Of a stretch of 12,833 nucleotides of DNA, positions 1-7,155 are shown in pieces. The notes under the pieces were generated by a model. It saw only the letters and a list, made by a program, of their open reading frames with translations, made no database searches and was not told the DNA's origin. Source of the stretch: Lachnospiraceae bacterium UBA7054 (GTDB taxonomy: Bacteria; Bacillota; Clostridia; Lachnospirales; Lachnospiraceae); assembly GCA_002492725.1 (NCBI GenBank), contig DLAF01000004.1:1-12833 (forward strand). The letters run 5' to 3'. Every line of letters begins with the position of its first letter. The stretch's first letter is position 1. The position numbers and the translations under genes were made by a program.

Positions 1-62
1 TTGATTTTATTGTTGCAAATCACCAAATCCTTATGCCACATTATTACAGATTATCGTTTTGA

Positions 63-1196
63 CTACTCGCTGTAATGGGTCATTTGCACTACGATCTGCG
101 GATAGCTGATTTGATTCTTTCTTCTATCCAAAAGTCCAAAATTTTCCCCTTCTCCGTGAAAGGCATGGTTATCCCACCAGCAGACCGTCATGCCGAAATA
201 TCTTGCCCGCGCCACATAGTAAGCCGCAAATTCGATCCGTGCCTCCAAATTATCTCCCTTTGCCCGCGCGCCAAATTCACCGATCACCACACCGGTCCCC
301 TTGGAAATGAATTTATCATATAATCCTTTCATAAAAGCATCAATATCCGCCGTTTGGATCTTTTCCGAAACGGAAAACCGATCCGTACTGCCCTGGACAT
401 CTTCTCCGGCAAGTGCAAAAAGATAAGGCGTGTAGGCATGAACCGAAATCAGGATCCTGTTGTCGGCCTCCCCGCTGTCTGTAGGCACGACAAACCCGTC
501 CGTCAGCACATAATCCGGAGACGCGCAATAGCCGGGTGCCATAATATATCGTGACGGATTATACCCTTTTTTGTTCGCACGGATGGTATCCACGGCCGTC
601 TGGTTCAGCTGATTGACACAATCAATACATTCTTTTCCCGTTTCGGAATTTACATCGATCCGCCATTCATGGTCAGTCTCGACATGCCGCGGCTCATTCA
701 GGGTTTCAAAGATCAGTCTTTCGTCATACTGCGCAAACCGTTCCGCAATCTGCTCCCAGATCGTCTGCACATACTTCTTGGATCGATCCAGCTGCTCATA
801 GGAAGGGTACATAAATCCTTTTTCATTGTCATGATGAATATTGATGATGACATACGCTCCCTCTTCCAGAGACCAATCCACGACCTCCTGCACCCTGTCC
901 ATCCACGCTTTACTGATCTGATCCTTTTCATCCACATGGTTATGCCAGGAAACCGGAATGCGGATCGTATGAAACCCGGCGGCCACAATCGTATGTATCA
1001 TTTCCTTTGTCGTCGAGACGCCCACCCATGCAGACTCATACGCCAGCTCGTCACTCACGCTGCAGTTCGCAGCATCAAAGGTATTCCCCAGATTCCATCC
1101 AAGCTGCATATCCTTTACAAACGCCAATGCTTTGTTGTCCGGAATTTCTTTCGCATCCCACTCCGGCACGGGAATAATCCCATTTCCTCTACTCAT
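63..1196 (-). CDS. GH5 family endo-beta-glucanase, probably xyloglucanase/cellulase, cytoplasmic
   Basis: A 377-residue single-domain glycoside hydrolase of family 5, a (beta/alpha)8 retaining endoglucanase that cuts internal beta-1,4-glucosidic bonds. Visible marks: GWNLGNTFDA at 33-42, INIHHD at 119-123, the acid/base in ETLNEP (Glu168, preceded by the family Asn167), HAY at 253-255, the nucleophile in VIGEFGA (Glu307) and the Trp340-Trp341 pair near the end. The GWNLGNT opening is typical of subfamily GH5_4, which contains many xyloglucanases. There is no signal peptide, carbohydrate-binding module or dockerin, so the enzyme should act in the cytoplasm. AAGGAGG sits 7 bases before the ATG and supports this start. 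The stop codon of the upstream epimerase reading frame lies at this ribosome-binding site, so the two form one operon. The fold and catalytic residues are seen directly; substrate is inferred from the GH74 and GH31 neighbours. Confidence 0.93.
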   Translation of the reverse strand: MSRGNGIIPVPEWDAKEIPDNKALAFVKDMQLGWNLGNTFDAANCSVSDELAYESAWVGVSTTKEMIHTIVAAGFHTIRIPVSWHNHVDEKDQISKAWMDRVQEVVDWSLEEGAYVIINIHHDNEKGFMYPSYEQLDRSKKYVQTIWEQIAERFAQYDERLIFETLNEPRHVETDHEWRIDVNSETGKECIDCVNQLNQTAVDTIRANKKGYNPSRYIMAPGYCASPDYVLTDGFVVPTDSGEADNRILISVHAYTPYLFALAGEDVQGSTDRFSVSEKIQTADIDAFMKGLYDKFISKGTGVVIGEFGARAKGDNLEARIEFAAYYVARARYFGMTVCWWDNHAFHGEGENFGLLDRRKNQISYPQIVVQMTHYSE

Positions 1197-1206
1197 GTTG
1201 TCCTCC

Positions 1207-2026
1207 TTACCTTTTTGTCAAATTCACATCAATATAATCCAAATACGGCTTCTTTTTGACCTCGCACTCATGCGAAAGGTACCACGCTGCCGCCTCTTTC
1301 AGGCCCTCCCGTAAAGGCATGATATGCGGGTAGATCTCCTGCTGCCTCCGCACATCCAGAACATACTCATAGTCATAAAAAGGGAAATACTTCCTCTGCT
1401 CGATTTCCGACATTGATGATATGTGCGGCAGGCTTCGTTTCCATAATCGTTTCCATCAGTCCGCATAAATCTTTGACATGGAAAAACTGCAGCTTCATCT
1501 CCCCGTCCTTAGGCAAATAGAATTTCCTGTCCGCTCTTGCGCAGTCAAAAATAAAGGCCTCCCTATACACGTTGTTCATCGGCCCGTACAGGTATGGCGG
1601 GCGCAAAATGTAAGCATCGAAAACTCTTTCCAGCAGACTGTTCTCCGCCTCTATCTTATCGGTACCGTACTGTCCCCAGAAGCAATTGGCAGCCCTGGAG
1701 GAATCTTCCCGAAACGGCTGTGCGCCACTTGCAGGGTATACGGCGCTGGAACTGATCATAATATACTGTTCAAATGAACCAAGCGCATCATGCAGATCAG
1801 TAATATCCTTCGCATTATAAGAAGTTATGTCAACCACCGTATCAAAATGCATCCCTTTCAACCGACCGCCCAAAAGATGCCTGTCTCCCTCGATCAGGCG
1901 GACGCCGTCCACCTGCGGCTTCGTGTTACGGTTGAGCACATAAACCTCGTAATCCCGTTTGACAAAATACGCGGCGGCGTATTGGCTGACAAAGGTGGTG
2001 CCTCCCGTAATCAAAATCTTTTTCAT
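1207..2026 (-). pseudogene. NAD-dependent epimerase/dehydratase (extended SDR), broken by internal deletion with frameshift
   Basis: The first frame (2026 down to 1373) encodes an extended short-chain dehydrogenase/reductase. It begins KKILITGGTTFVS (Rossmann glycine motif), then carries the SSSAVY strand, the YGTDK (YxxxK) active site, and RPPYLYGP followed by FFHVKDL. It reaches IINVGN and then runs off frame to a stop. The expected C-terminus is present in another frame (1413 down to 1207), starting IEQRKYFPFYDYEY and ending KKPYLDYIDVNL. In related proteins about 30 residues normally separate the INVGN strand from this tail. Here they abut, so the lesion looks like an internal deletion that also shifts frame, not a single miscalled base. 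Relatives act on nucleotide sugars or are uncharacterised; the substrate is unknown. The 5' end is sound: AGGGAG lies 7 bases before the ATG, and the gene is first in the operon with GH5. It is probably inactive, since the C-terminal substrate-side segment is disrupted. Confidence 0.8.
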
Positions 2027-2137
2027 GCTTTTCTCCCTGTTGATGCGCCAGACACCTCTTTGACAACACCTTTCTTTAACAACCCTGCCAAAATATCAGG
2101 CCGTATTATTTTCGGCCGCCAATCATCCTTATTCTTC

Positions 2138-2166
2138 ATTATGCTTTACCTGACTGATTTTTACAA
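2138..2166 (-). promoter_or_regulatory. Candidate sigma-A promoter for the epimerase-GH5 operon
   Basis: On the minus strand TTGTAA (2166-2161) is followed after exactly 17 bases by CATAAT (2143-2138), matching consensus at 4/6 and 5/6 positions. It lies about 110 bases before the epimerase start, leaving a leader of roughly 100 bases. That leader holds a small inverted repeat (GGCCG/CGGCC, 2099-2103 with 2113-2117), which may be a regulator site, but this is speculative. Confidence 0.45.
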
Positions 2167-2188
2167 CTATTATCTATAATTTTTCCTG

Positions 2189-2217
2189 TTGTCCTTTTTT
2201 CCGTTACCATGTATGCT
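2189..2217 (+). promoter_or_regulatory. Candidate sigma-A promoter for the GH74-GH31 operon
   Basis: TTGTCC (2189-2194) and TATGCT (2212-2217) are spaced 17 bases apart and lie just upstream of the GH74 ribosome-binding site AAAGGAGG (2233-2240). Each hexamer matches consensus at 4/6 positions. A second possible -10, TATAAT at 2175-2180, lacks a good -35 at the right spacing. The two divergent promoters lie within about 80 bases of each other, so one regulator could control both arms of the locus. Confidence 0.35.
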
Positions 2218-2249
2218 TATCTAAAATTGATCAAAGGAGGCGTCCAACG

Positions 2250-4586
2250 ATGAATCAGATTCCTTATCAATACCGCAATCTCCCCATCCCGGGAGGCGGT
2301 TATGTCACAGGTTTTTTATTTCATCCCAAAAAGGAGGGCGTCCTGTATGCCAGAACGGATATCGGCGGCACTTACCGTTTTGATTTTAAGGAAAAGAAAT
2401 GGATCAGCCTGATCACCCATGTGACGGCTGAGGACTTAAGCGAAACCTTTCCGATCGCGCTTGCCCTGGATGAAAACCACCCCAATGTACTCTATATCGC
2501 CTGCGGTGAAAACAAACCCGGAAAGGGTGTGCTTGCGATCTCCGAAGACTATGGCGAGACGTTTTGCTATGAAAAAATCCCCGTACTGGTCCATGGCAAC
2601 CTAAACGGCAGAGGAACCGCAGACCGCCTCTTTGTGGACAGGGAAGCGCCTGATACCCTCTATTTTGCCAGTCAACAGGAAGGACTTCATATCAGTACGG
2701 ATCGGGGGAAAAGCTGGCAAAAATGTACGGCGCTTGCGGAAGATTACCTGACCTTCGTAACGCAGATCGGAAAGGCCCTTCTTGTGGGCAGTGCGGGCGT
2801 CACCACAAAAGGAAGCGACACCCTGCGCGGGCACTGCCTTTACGTAAGCTATGACAAGGGACAGACTTTCGTGGCTTTGGAAGCACCGGAAAGCCATGAA
2901 ATAGAAGGCTGCCGCCTAAACGGCCAGGTTGCCCAGCGTTTCAGCGTGGACGGGAAGTACCTCTATGTCACCTTTTCCTCTACCGGACGCCGTTCCTATG
3001 TGCTGGAAAACGGATACAGCTGCGATTCCGGCGATACCATAGACGGCAATATCCTCCGCTATCCTCTGGATGCGGAGGGTCACATCGGCAAGCCTGAAAA
3101 TATCACCCCGGGCAGTTATGCCAAGGTTAGCGGCATAGGACAGGACAACATCGCAAAGGGACAAATTTTGGACTATGGCTTTTCCGCCATATCCGCTTCC
3201 CCGAAAGTGCCGGGGATGTTACTTACCGCCACGATCGTAAAAGACGACGGCGACAGCATCTTTCTCTCCCGCGACTACGGCACAAGCTGGCGGCAGATTC
3301 TTTACGATCTGGACGAGGGAGACCTTCGTTTCCGCGCCCCTTACATGCGTCCCGCATGCAACGGCGGCCACTCACTCCTTCACTGGATGAGCGATATCAA
3401 AAGCAATCCTTTTAACCCGGATGAAGCGTGGTTCAATTCCGGAACGGGGGTGTTTTATGTAAACCAATTGACCTCCGACCATCCCGTCTTTACGGATTGG
3501 TGCGATGGCATCGAAGAGACTGTTCACTTAAACGTTTACGGCCTGCCGAAGGGTCCTGTAAAGGTCATCGATATCTTAGGCGACCTCGGCGGCTTTGCCT
3601 TTGAAGATTTGGACACCCCCTGCGACAATTCCTTCGCCGACGAGAACGGAAACCGCTATATCACCTGTATCAACGCCGACTTTTCGGATGAACATCCCGA
3701 ACACATCCTGGTCACGCCCCGCGGCAACTGGACGGGAAAGACAAAGGGCGGGCTGATCTTTTCATGCGATTACGGAAAGACCTTTGAACGCCTCCCTATG
3801 CCCTTTGGCCTGTCCGCAGAGCTTGACGAAGCACTCCGATTGATCGAACAGCCAAACGTCAACTCCGGCTGGGCGGCCCTGTCCCCCGACTGTAACAACA
3901 TCGTCTGGTCGATTGCGGACGGAATCCTGCTTCCGGTCAGCAAAATGATCGTCAGCACGGACGGCGGAAAATCGTTTCGCCTCTGTAGGGTCTGCGACCA
4001 AAAGGGAACGCAAAAAAGGCAGGGCAGCGTCAAAGTATATTCTGACCGTATGGACAGCCGCCTGTTTTACGGCTTTGGCGAGCATTCCGATTTTTACATC
4101 AGTAAGGACGGTGGGCAGACTTTTTACGAACAGCTGCTGCCAAAAGAATTCCCCGAGACGGATTTTGGCCGCATCGATTGCGCCAACAAAACGGAAATAC
4201 GCGGAGAATGCGGAAAAAGCGGCGTCTTTTACATGGCACTGGGACGCGGCGGGCTGTGGAAACTGATTTATGATAAGACCGCTGACGCGATCACGGTCAA
4301 CCGCCTGACCAAAGAAGGCGATGAAGTATACCGCGTCGGACTTGGACTCGGTTTCCCTGACGGGGATTATTACAAGGATAAAAAGGCGCTTTACTGCAGC
4401 GCCCGACTGGACGGCGCTTACGGCTTTTACCGCACCTTGGATGAAGGAAAGCGTTTTGACAGGATTAATACCGAAAAGCAGATGTACGGCGAAATCAACA
4501 GCATAGACGGCGACTGCAGAGTGTTCGGCAGATTTTATCTGGCTACCGGATCAAGCGGACTGCTGTACGGGGAACCGCAGCTGTAG
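2250..4586 (+). CDS. GH74 xyloglucanase (twin beta-propeller), cytoplasmic
   Basis: A 778-residue protein with the hallmarks of glycoside hydrolase family 74, inverting endo- or oligo-xyloglucanases built from two seven-bladed propellers. The N-terminus has the PGGGYVTG and YARTDIGGTYR signatures; Asp37 is the expected catalytic base. The second catalytic Asp is expected at about 445, in ILGDLGGFAFEDL. At least eight Asp-box (S/T-x-D-x-G-x-x-W/F) repeats are visible, including ISEDYGETF, STDRGKSW, SYDKGQTF, SRDYGTSW, SCDYGKTF, STDGGKSF, SKDGGQTF and TLDEGKRF. Length equals a bare GH74 catalytic module, with no binding module or dockerin. Unlike most characterised GH74 enzymes there is no signal peptide: the protein starts MNQIPYQYRNLPIPGGG straight into the first blade. 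AAAGGAGG 9 bases before the ATG fixes the start. It heads an operon with GH31 (59-base gap). Family assignment is strong; cytoplasmic location is inferred from the missing leader. Confidence 0.93.
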   Translation: MNQIPYQYRNLPIPGGGYVTGFLFHPKKEGVLYARTDIGGTYRFDFKEKKWISLITHVTAEDLSETFPIALALDENHPNVLYIACGENKPGKGVLAISEDYGETFCYEKIPVLVHGNLNGRGTADRLFVDREAPDTLYFASQQEGLHISTDRGKSWQKCTALAEDYLTFVTQIGKALLVGSAGVTTKGSDTLRGHCLYVSYDKGQTFVALEAPESHEIEGCRLNGQVAQRFSVDGKYLYVTFSSTGRRSYVLENGYSCDSGDTIDGNILRYPLDAEGHIGKPENITPGSYAKVSGIGQDNIAKGQILDYGFSAISASPKVPGMLLTATIVKDDGDSIFLSRDYGTSWRQILYDLDEGDLRFRAPYMRPACNGGHSLLHWMSDIKSNPFNPDEAWFNSGTGVFYVNQLTSDHPVFTDWCDGIEETVHLNVYGLPKGPVKVIDILGDLGGFAFEDLDTPCDNSFADENGNRYITCINADFSDEHPEHILVTPRGNWTGKTKGGLIFSCDYGKTFERLPMPFGLSAELDEALRLIEQPNVNSGWAALSPDCNNIVWSIADGILLPVSKMIVSTDGGKSFRLCRVCDQKGTQKRQGSVKVYSDRMDSRLFYGFGEHSDFYISKDGGQTFYEQLLPKEFPETDFGRIDCANKTEIRGECGKSGVFYMALGRGGLWKLIYDKTADAITVNRLTKEGDEVYRVGLGLGFPDGDYYKDKKALYCSARLDGAYGFYRTLDEGKRFDRINTEKQMYGEINSIDGDCRVFGRFYLATGSSGLLYGEPQL

Positions 4587-4645
4587 ATAGCGCTAACATG
4601 CGTTTCGCAAATGCCTGATATGATAAGGAAACAGGAGGATAAGAT

Positions 4646-6717
4646 ATGCGCATTTATGAAGAAAATAACCGACTGATCATTGCGGACGGCAGATCACAGG
4701 TTTGGATCGAACCGTGGGGCCCTAATTCTTTACGTGTCCGCATGAGCTGTGAATCCAAAATGGACGAAAACGACTGGGCACTTACGGAAAAATTGGATAA
4801 GATTCCCGCAGAGATTTCTTTTGAGACGGTTGACGTCACCGATCCCTGGTATCAGGGCGATGAATTTGCAAAATATCACCAGACGGCGACGCAGGCCAAA
4901 CTGGTAAACGGCAAGATCACCGCCAAAGTTTCCCATGAAGGCTGGATCAGTTTCTACAATCAAAAAGGGGAGCTTTTGACGGAAGAATACTGGCGCAACC
5001 GCAACCGTATCAACCGCTACTGCGTTCCCCTGCGGATGGATGCCAGAGAATTAAAACCCATACAGGGCAGTACGGACTTCGAGTTGACCGCACGTTTTGA
5101 GGCCTTTGACGATGAAAAAATCTTCGGCATGGGACAGTATCAGGAAAAAAATCTCAACAAAAAGGGCGCCTGTCTGGAGCTGGCGCACCGCAACAGTCAG
5201 GCCAGCGTTCCTTTTATGATCTCCAACAGGGGATACGGTTTCCTTTGGAATAATCCGGCGATTGGAACCGCCACTTTTGGCACGAACAAGACGGAGTGGC
5301 ACGCAAAGAGTACCAAAAAACTGGATTATTTCATCACGGCGGGAGATGCGCCCGCCGAGCTGGAAGCGCAATACTCCCTTGCCACAGGCAGGACGCCGAT
5401 GATGCCCGAATATGGGCTTGGGTACTGGCAGTGTAAGCTCCGCTACCGGAATCAGGAAGAGCTGCTTGCCGTGGCAAGGGAACACAAACGGCGCGGTCTG
5501 CCTATGGATGCCATTGTAGTGGATTTTTTCCATTGGACGATGCAGGGTGAATTTCGGTTTGAACCCCGCGACTGGCCCGATCCCGAACAAATGGTAAAAG
5601 AATTGAAAGAATTGGGAATCGAGACCGTCGTTTCCGTCTGGCCCACCATTGACGAGCGCAGTGAAAACTTCGGAAAAATGAGCGATATGGGTTATCTTGT
5701 CACAGCGGACAGAGGAAATTCCAACCACATGACCTGGATGGGCAATACCGTCTTTTATGACGCCACCCATCCGGGCGCGCAGAAGTTCGTGTGGGAGCGC
5801 TGTAAGGAAAATTATTATAAGAAAGGCATCCGCTGCTTCTGGCTGGACGAGGCGGAACCGGAGTATGGACCTTATGACTTTGACAATTACCGCTATTATG
5901 CGGGCACTGCCCTGCAATGCTCCAACATTTACCCTGTCGGCTATGCAAAGGGCTTTTACGACGGCCTGAAGGCGGAAGGAGAGAGCGAATATTAAGCCTT
6001 GTCCGCTGTGCCTGGGCGGGCAGCCAGAAATACGCCGTCCTGACCTGGTCGGGAGACATTTACTCTTCCTTCCGCTCCATGCGCGAGCAGCTGCAGGCGG
6101 GCTTAAATATGGGCATTGCGGGTATCCCCTGGTGGACTTCCGATATCGGCGGCTTCCTCGGCGGCGATATCTCCGATCCCGCCTTTCAGGAGCTTCTGGT
6201 GCGCTGGTTTGCCTGGGGCGCCTTCTGTCCTGTGTTCCGTATGCACGGAGAGCGCTCACCATGGTATGAAAGAGAACAGGAATTTATCGACGGCGTACGT
6301 CAGCTCACCAGCGGTCAGGACAATGAAGTGTGGAGTTTCGGAGAAGACAATTATCAGATTTTGTCCAAATTCCTATTCATCCGCGAAAGACTCCGTCCGT
6401 ATATCAGAGAGTGCATGAAAGCGGCAAGCGAGTGCGGCGCACCCGTGATGCGTCCGCTGTTTTACGATTTTCCCGAGGATAAGATGTGCTGGGAGATTGA
6501 AGATTCTTATATGTTCGGCCCCGACCTGCTGGTGTCTCCCGTGATGCACGCAGGCGCTGTGGAGCGGGAGGTCTATCTGCCTGCGGGAAGTACCTGGACG
6601 GATGCTTATACCAAGAAGGTCTATGAAGGCGGGCAGAGAGTCACCGTGCCTGCGCCGCTCGATATTATCCCGGTGATGGTAAGGGATGGAAAGGGGTATG
6701 AGATTTATATCGACTGA
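4646..6717 (+). pseudogene. GH31 alpha-xylosidase-type glycoside hydrolase, interrupted by a one-base frameshift
   Basis: Two abutting frames (4646-5995, then in frame from about 5989 to 6717) together make a near-complete GH31 retaining alpha-glycosidase of about 690 residues, a usual length for bacterial alpha-xylosidases of the XylS type. The first part holds the N-terminal beta-sandwich, MPEYGLGYWQCKLRY (253-267), IVVDFFHW, and the nucleophile in FWLDEAEPE (Asp401). The second part holds RCAWAGSQKY, the acid/base in TWSGDIYSSF (about Asp471 when repaired), GIPWWTSDIGGF and the C-terminal sandwich. Reading ...GESEY-stop becomes ...GESEILSLVRCAWAG if one A is restored at 5988-5989. The two catalytic Asp residues therefore lie on different fragments, and neither piece should be active alone. 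AGGAGG 7 bases before the ATG supports the start. Expected role: release of xylose from imported xyloglucan oligosaccharides. A single-base indel in otherwise undamaged sequence may be a sequencing error; if so this is an intact gene. Confidence 0.85.
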
Positions 6718-6722
6718 TTGAG

Positions 6723-6825
6723 GTGTGCTCCGAGTGACTGATACTATAGAAACCAGTTGGGCGGTCGGATTTATGTAAACTTGCAGATACGGCTTTTTTT
6801 TGCAAACCGACCGCCAATAGCACAC
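6723..6825. repeat. Nested inverted repeats downstream of GH31 (bulged hairpin within an outer arm pair)
   Basis: TTGGGCGGTCGG (6757-6768) pairs with CCGACCGCCAA (6807-6817) over 11 base pairs with one bulged G. After a bulged A it continues with TTT/AAA. Outside it, GTGTGCT (6723-6729) is perfectly complementary to AGCACAC (6819-6825). Inside, TTGCA (6781-6785) can pair with TGCAA (6801-6805). A run of eight T (6794-6801) lies inside the loop, not after the stem, so it is not a standard intrinsic terminator on either strand. It may mark the end of the GH31 transcript or be a remnant of a small mobile element. Confidence 0.6.
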
Positions 6826-6849
6826 ATATCTCCTTCCCCACTACATTTA

Positions 6850-6905
6850 TGACACTAATGTCATCTATGGTGACAATAGTGTCATCCATCATGACAGCAC
6901 TGCCA
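6850..6905. repeat. Three palindromic repeats spaced exactly 21 bp
   Basis: TGACA-N4-TGTCA occurs at 6850-6863 and 6871-6884, and TGACA-N4-TGCCA at 6892-6905. The starts are 21 bases apart each time. The spacers between copies are also alike (TCTATGG, TCCATCA, TCCATGG), so this is a tandem array with dyad symmetry in each unit. Twenty-one bases is two helical turns, as in operator arrays, and also seven codons: the minus strand reads a heptad-like MDGSAVM / MDDTIVT / IDDISVI. No intact gene starts next to it. Confidence 0.65.
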
Positions 6906-6913
6906 TCCATGGA

Positions 6914-6959
6914 AATCTGCGAGAGCGCGTTAATCAGAGCATGCGTCATCACGCAGATT
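6914..6959. repeat. 8-bp perfect inverted repeat with 30-base loop
   Basis: AATCTGCG (6914-6921) is exactly complementary to CGCAGATT (6952-6959). It directly follows the 21-bp repeat array and is the third symmetrical element within about 240 bases. No T-run follows it on either strand, so it is not a clear terminator. Confidence 0.4.
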
Positions 6960-7112
6960 ATAAACTCCCAGAGTACGCATATAAGGCGGAGAGAATAAAG
7001 CAGTTGACAAACAGTCCCGGAAGGAAATACGGCAGATCGACTGCGGGAAGGCTTCCATCAACATAAATACAGCCATCAGAAGATAGTTTGTTAGTATCTT
7101 GCGTTCGCTCAT
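6930..7112 (-). pseudogene. Possible remnant of a small membrane-protein gene
   Basis: An ATG at 7112 has an excellent ribosome-binding site (GGAGG, 5 bases upstream) and begins SERKILTNYLLMAVFMLMEAF, a plausible first membrane segment. After about 22 residues this frame turns unremarkable, while the next frame becomes membrane-like (VDLPYFLPGLFVNCFILSAL, ending at a stop near 6958). A third frame then continues with hydrophobic sequence (LICVLWEFIICVMTHALI) into the repeat array. Hydrophobic segments passing from frame to frame suggest a decayed membrane protein. It lies 43 bases downstream of, and in the same direction as, the gene at 7156-8271. I do not recognise the family. It could also be an intact 60-residue small protein or chance. 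Confidence 0.3.
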
Positions 7113-7155
7113 CTTTTCCTCCATTCCGAAGCGCCACAATCAAATCTGTGAAATG

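Noticed and set aside
4599..4609. TGCG-TTT-CGCA mini-hairpin between GH74 and GH31
   Set aside because: Only 4 base pairs and no T-run; too weak to call a terminator or regulator.
5051..6262. A 403-codon open frame on the minus strand opposite GH31
   Set aside because: It is antisense to clear GH31 sequence, is rich in Arg/Pro/Gly as expected of a GC-driven shadow, has no recognisable domain, and ends with no sensible start signals.
6757..6817. The bulged GGCGGTCGG hairpin as an intrinsic terminator for GH31
   Set aside because: Neither strand has a T-run after the stem; the T-run lies in the loop. Kept as a repeat instead.
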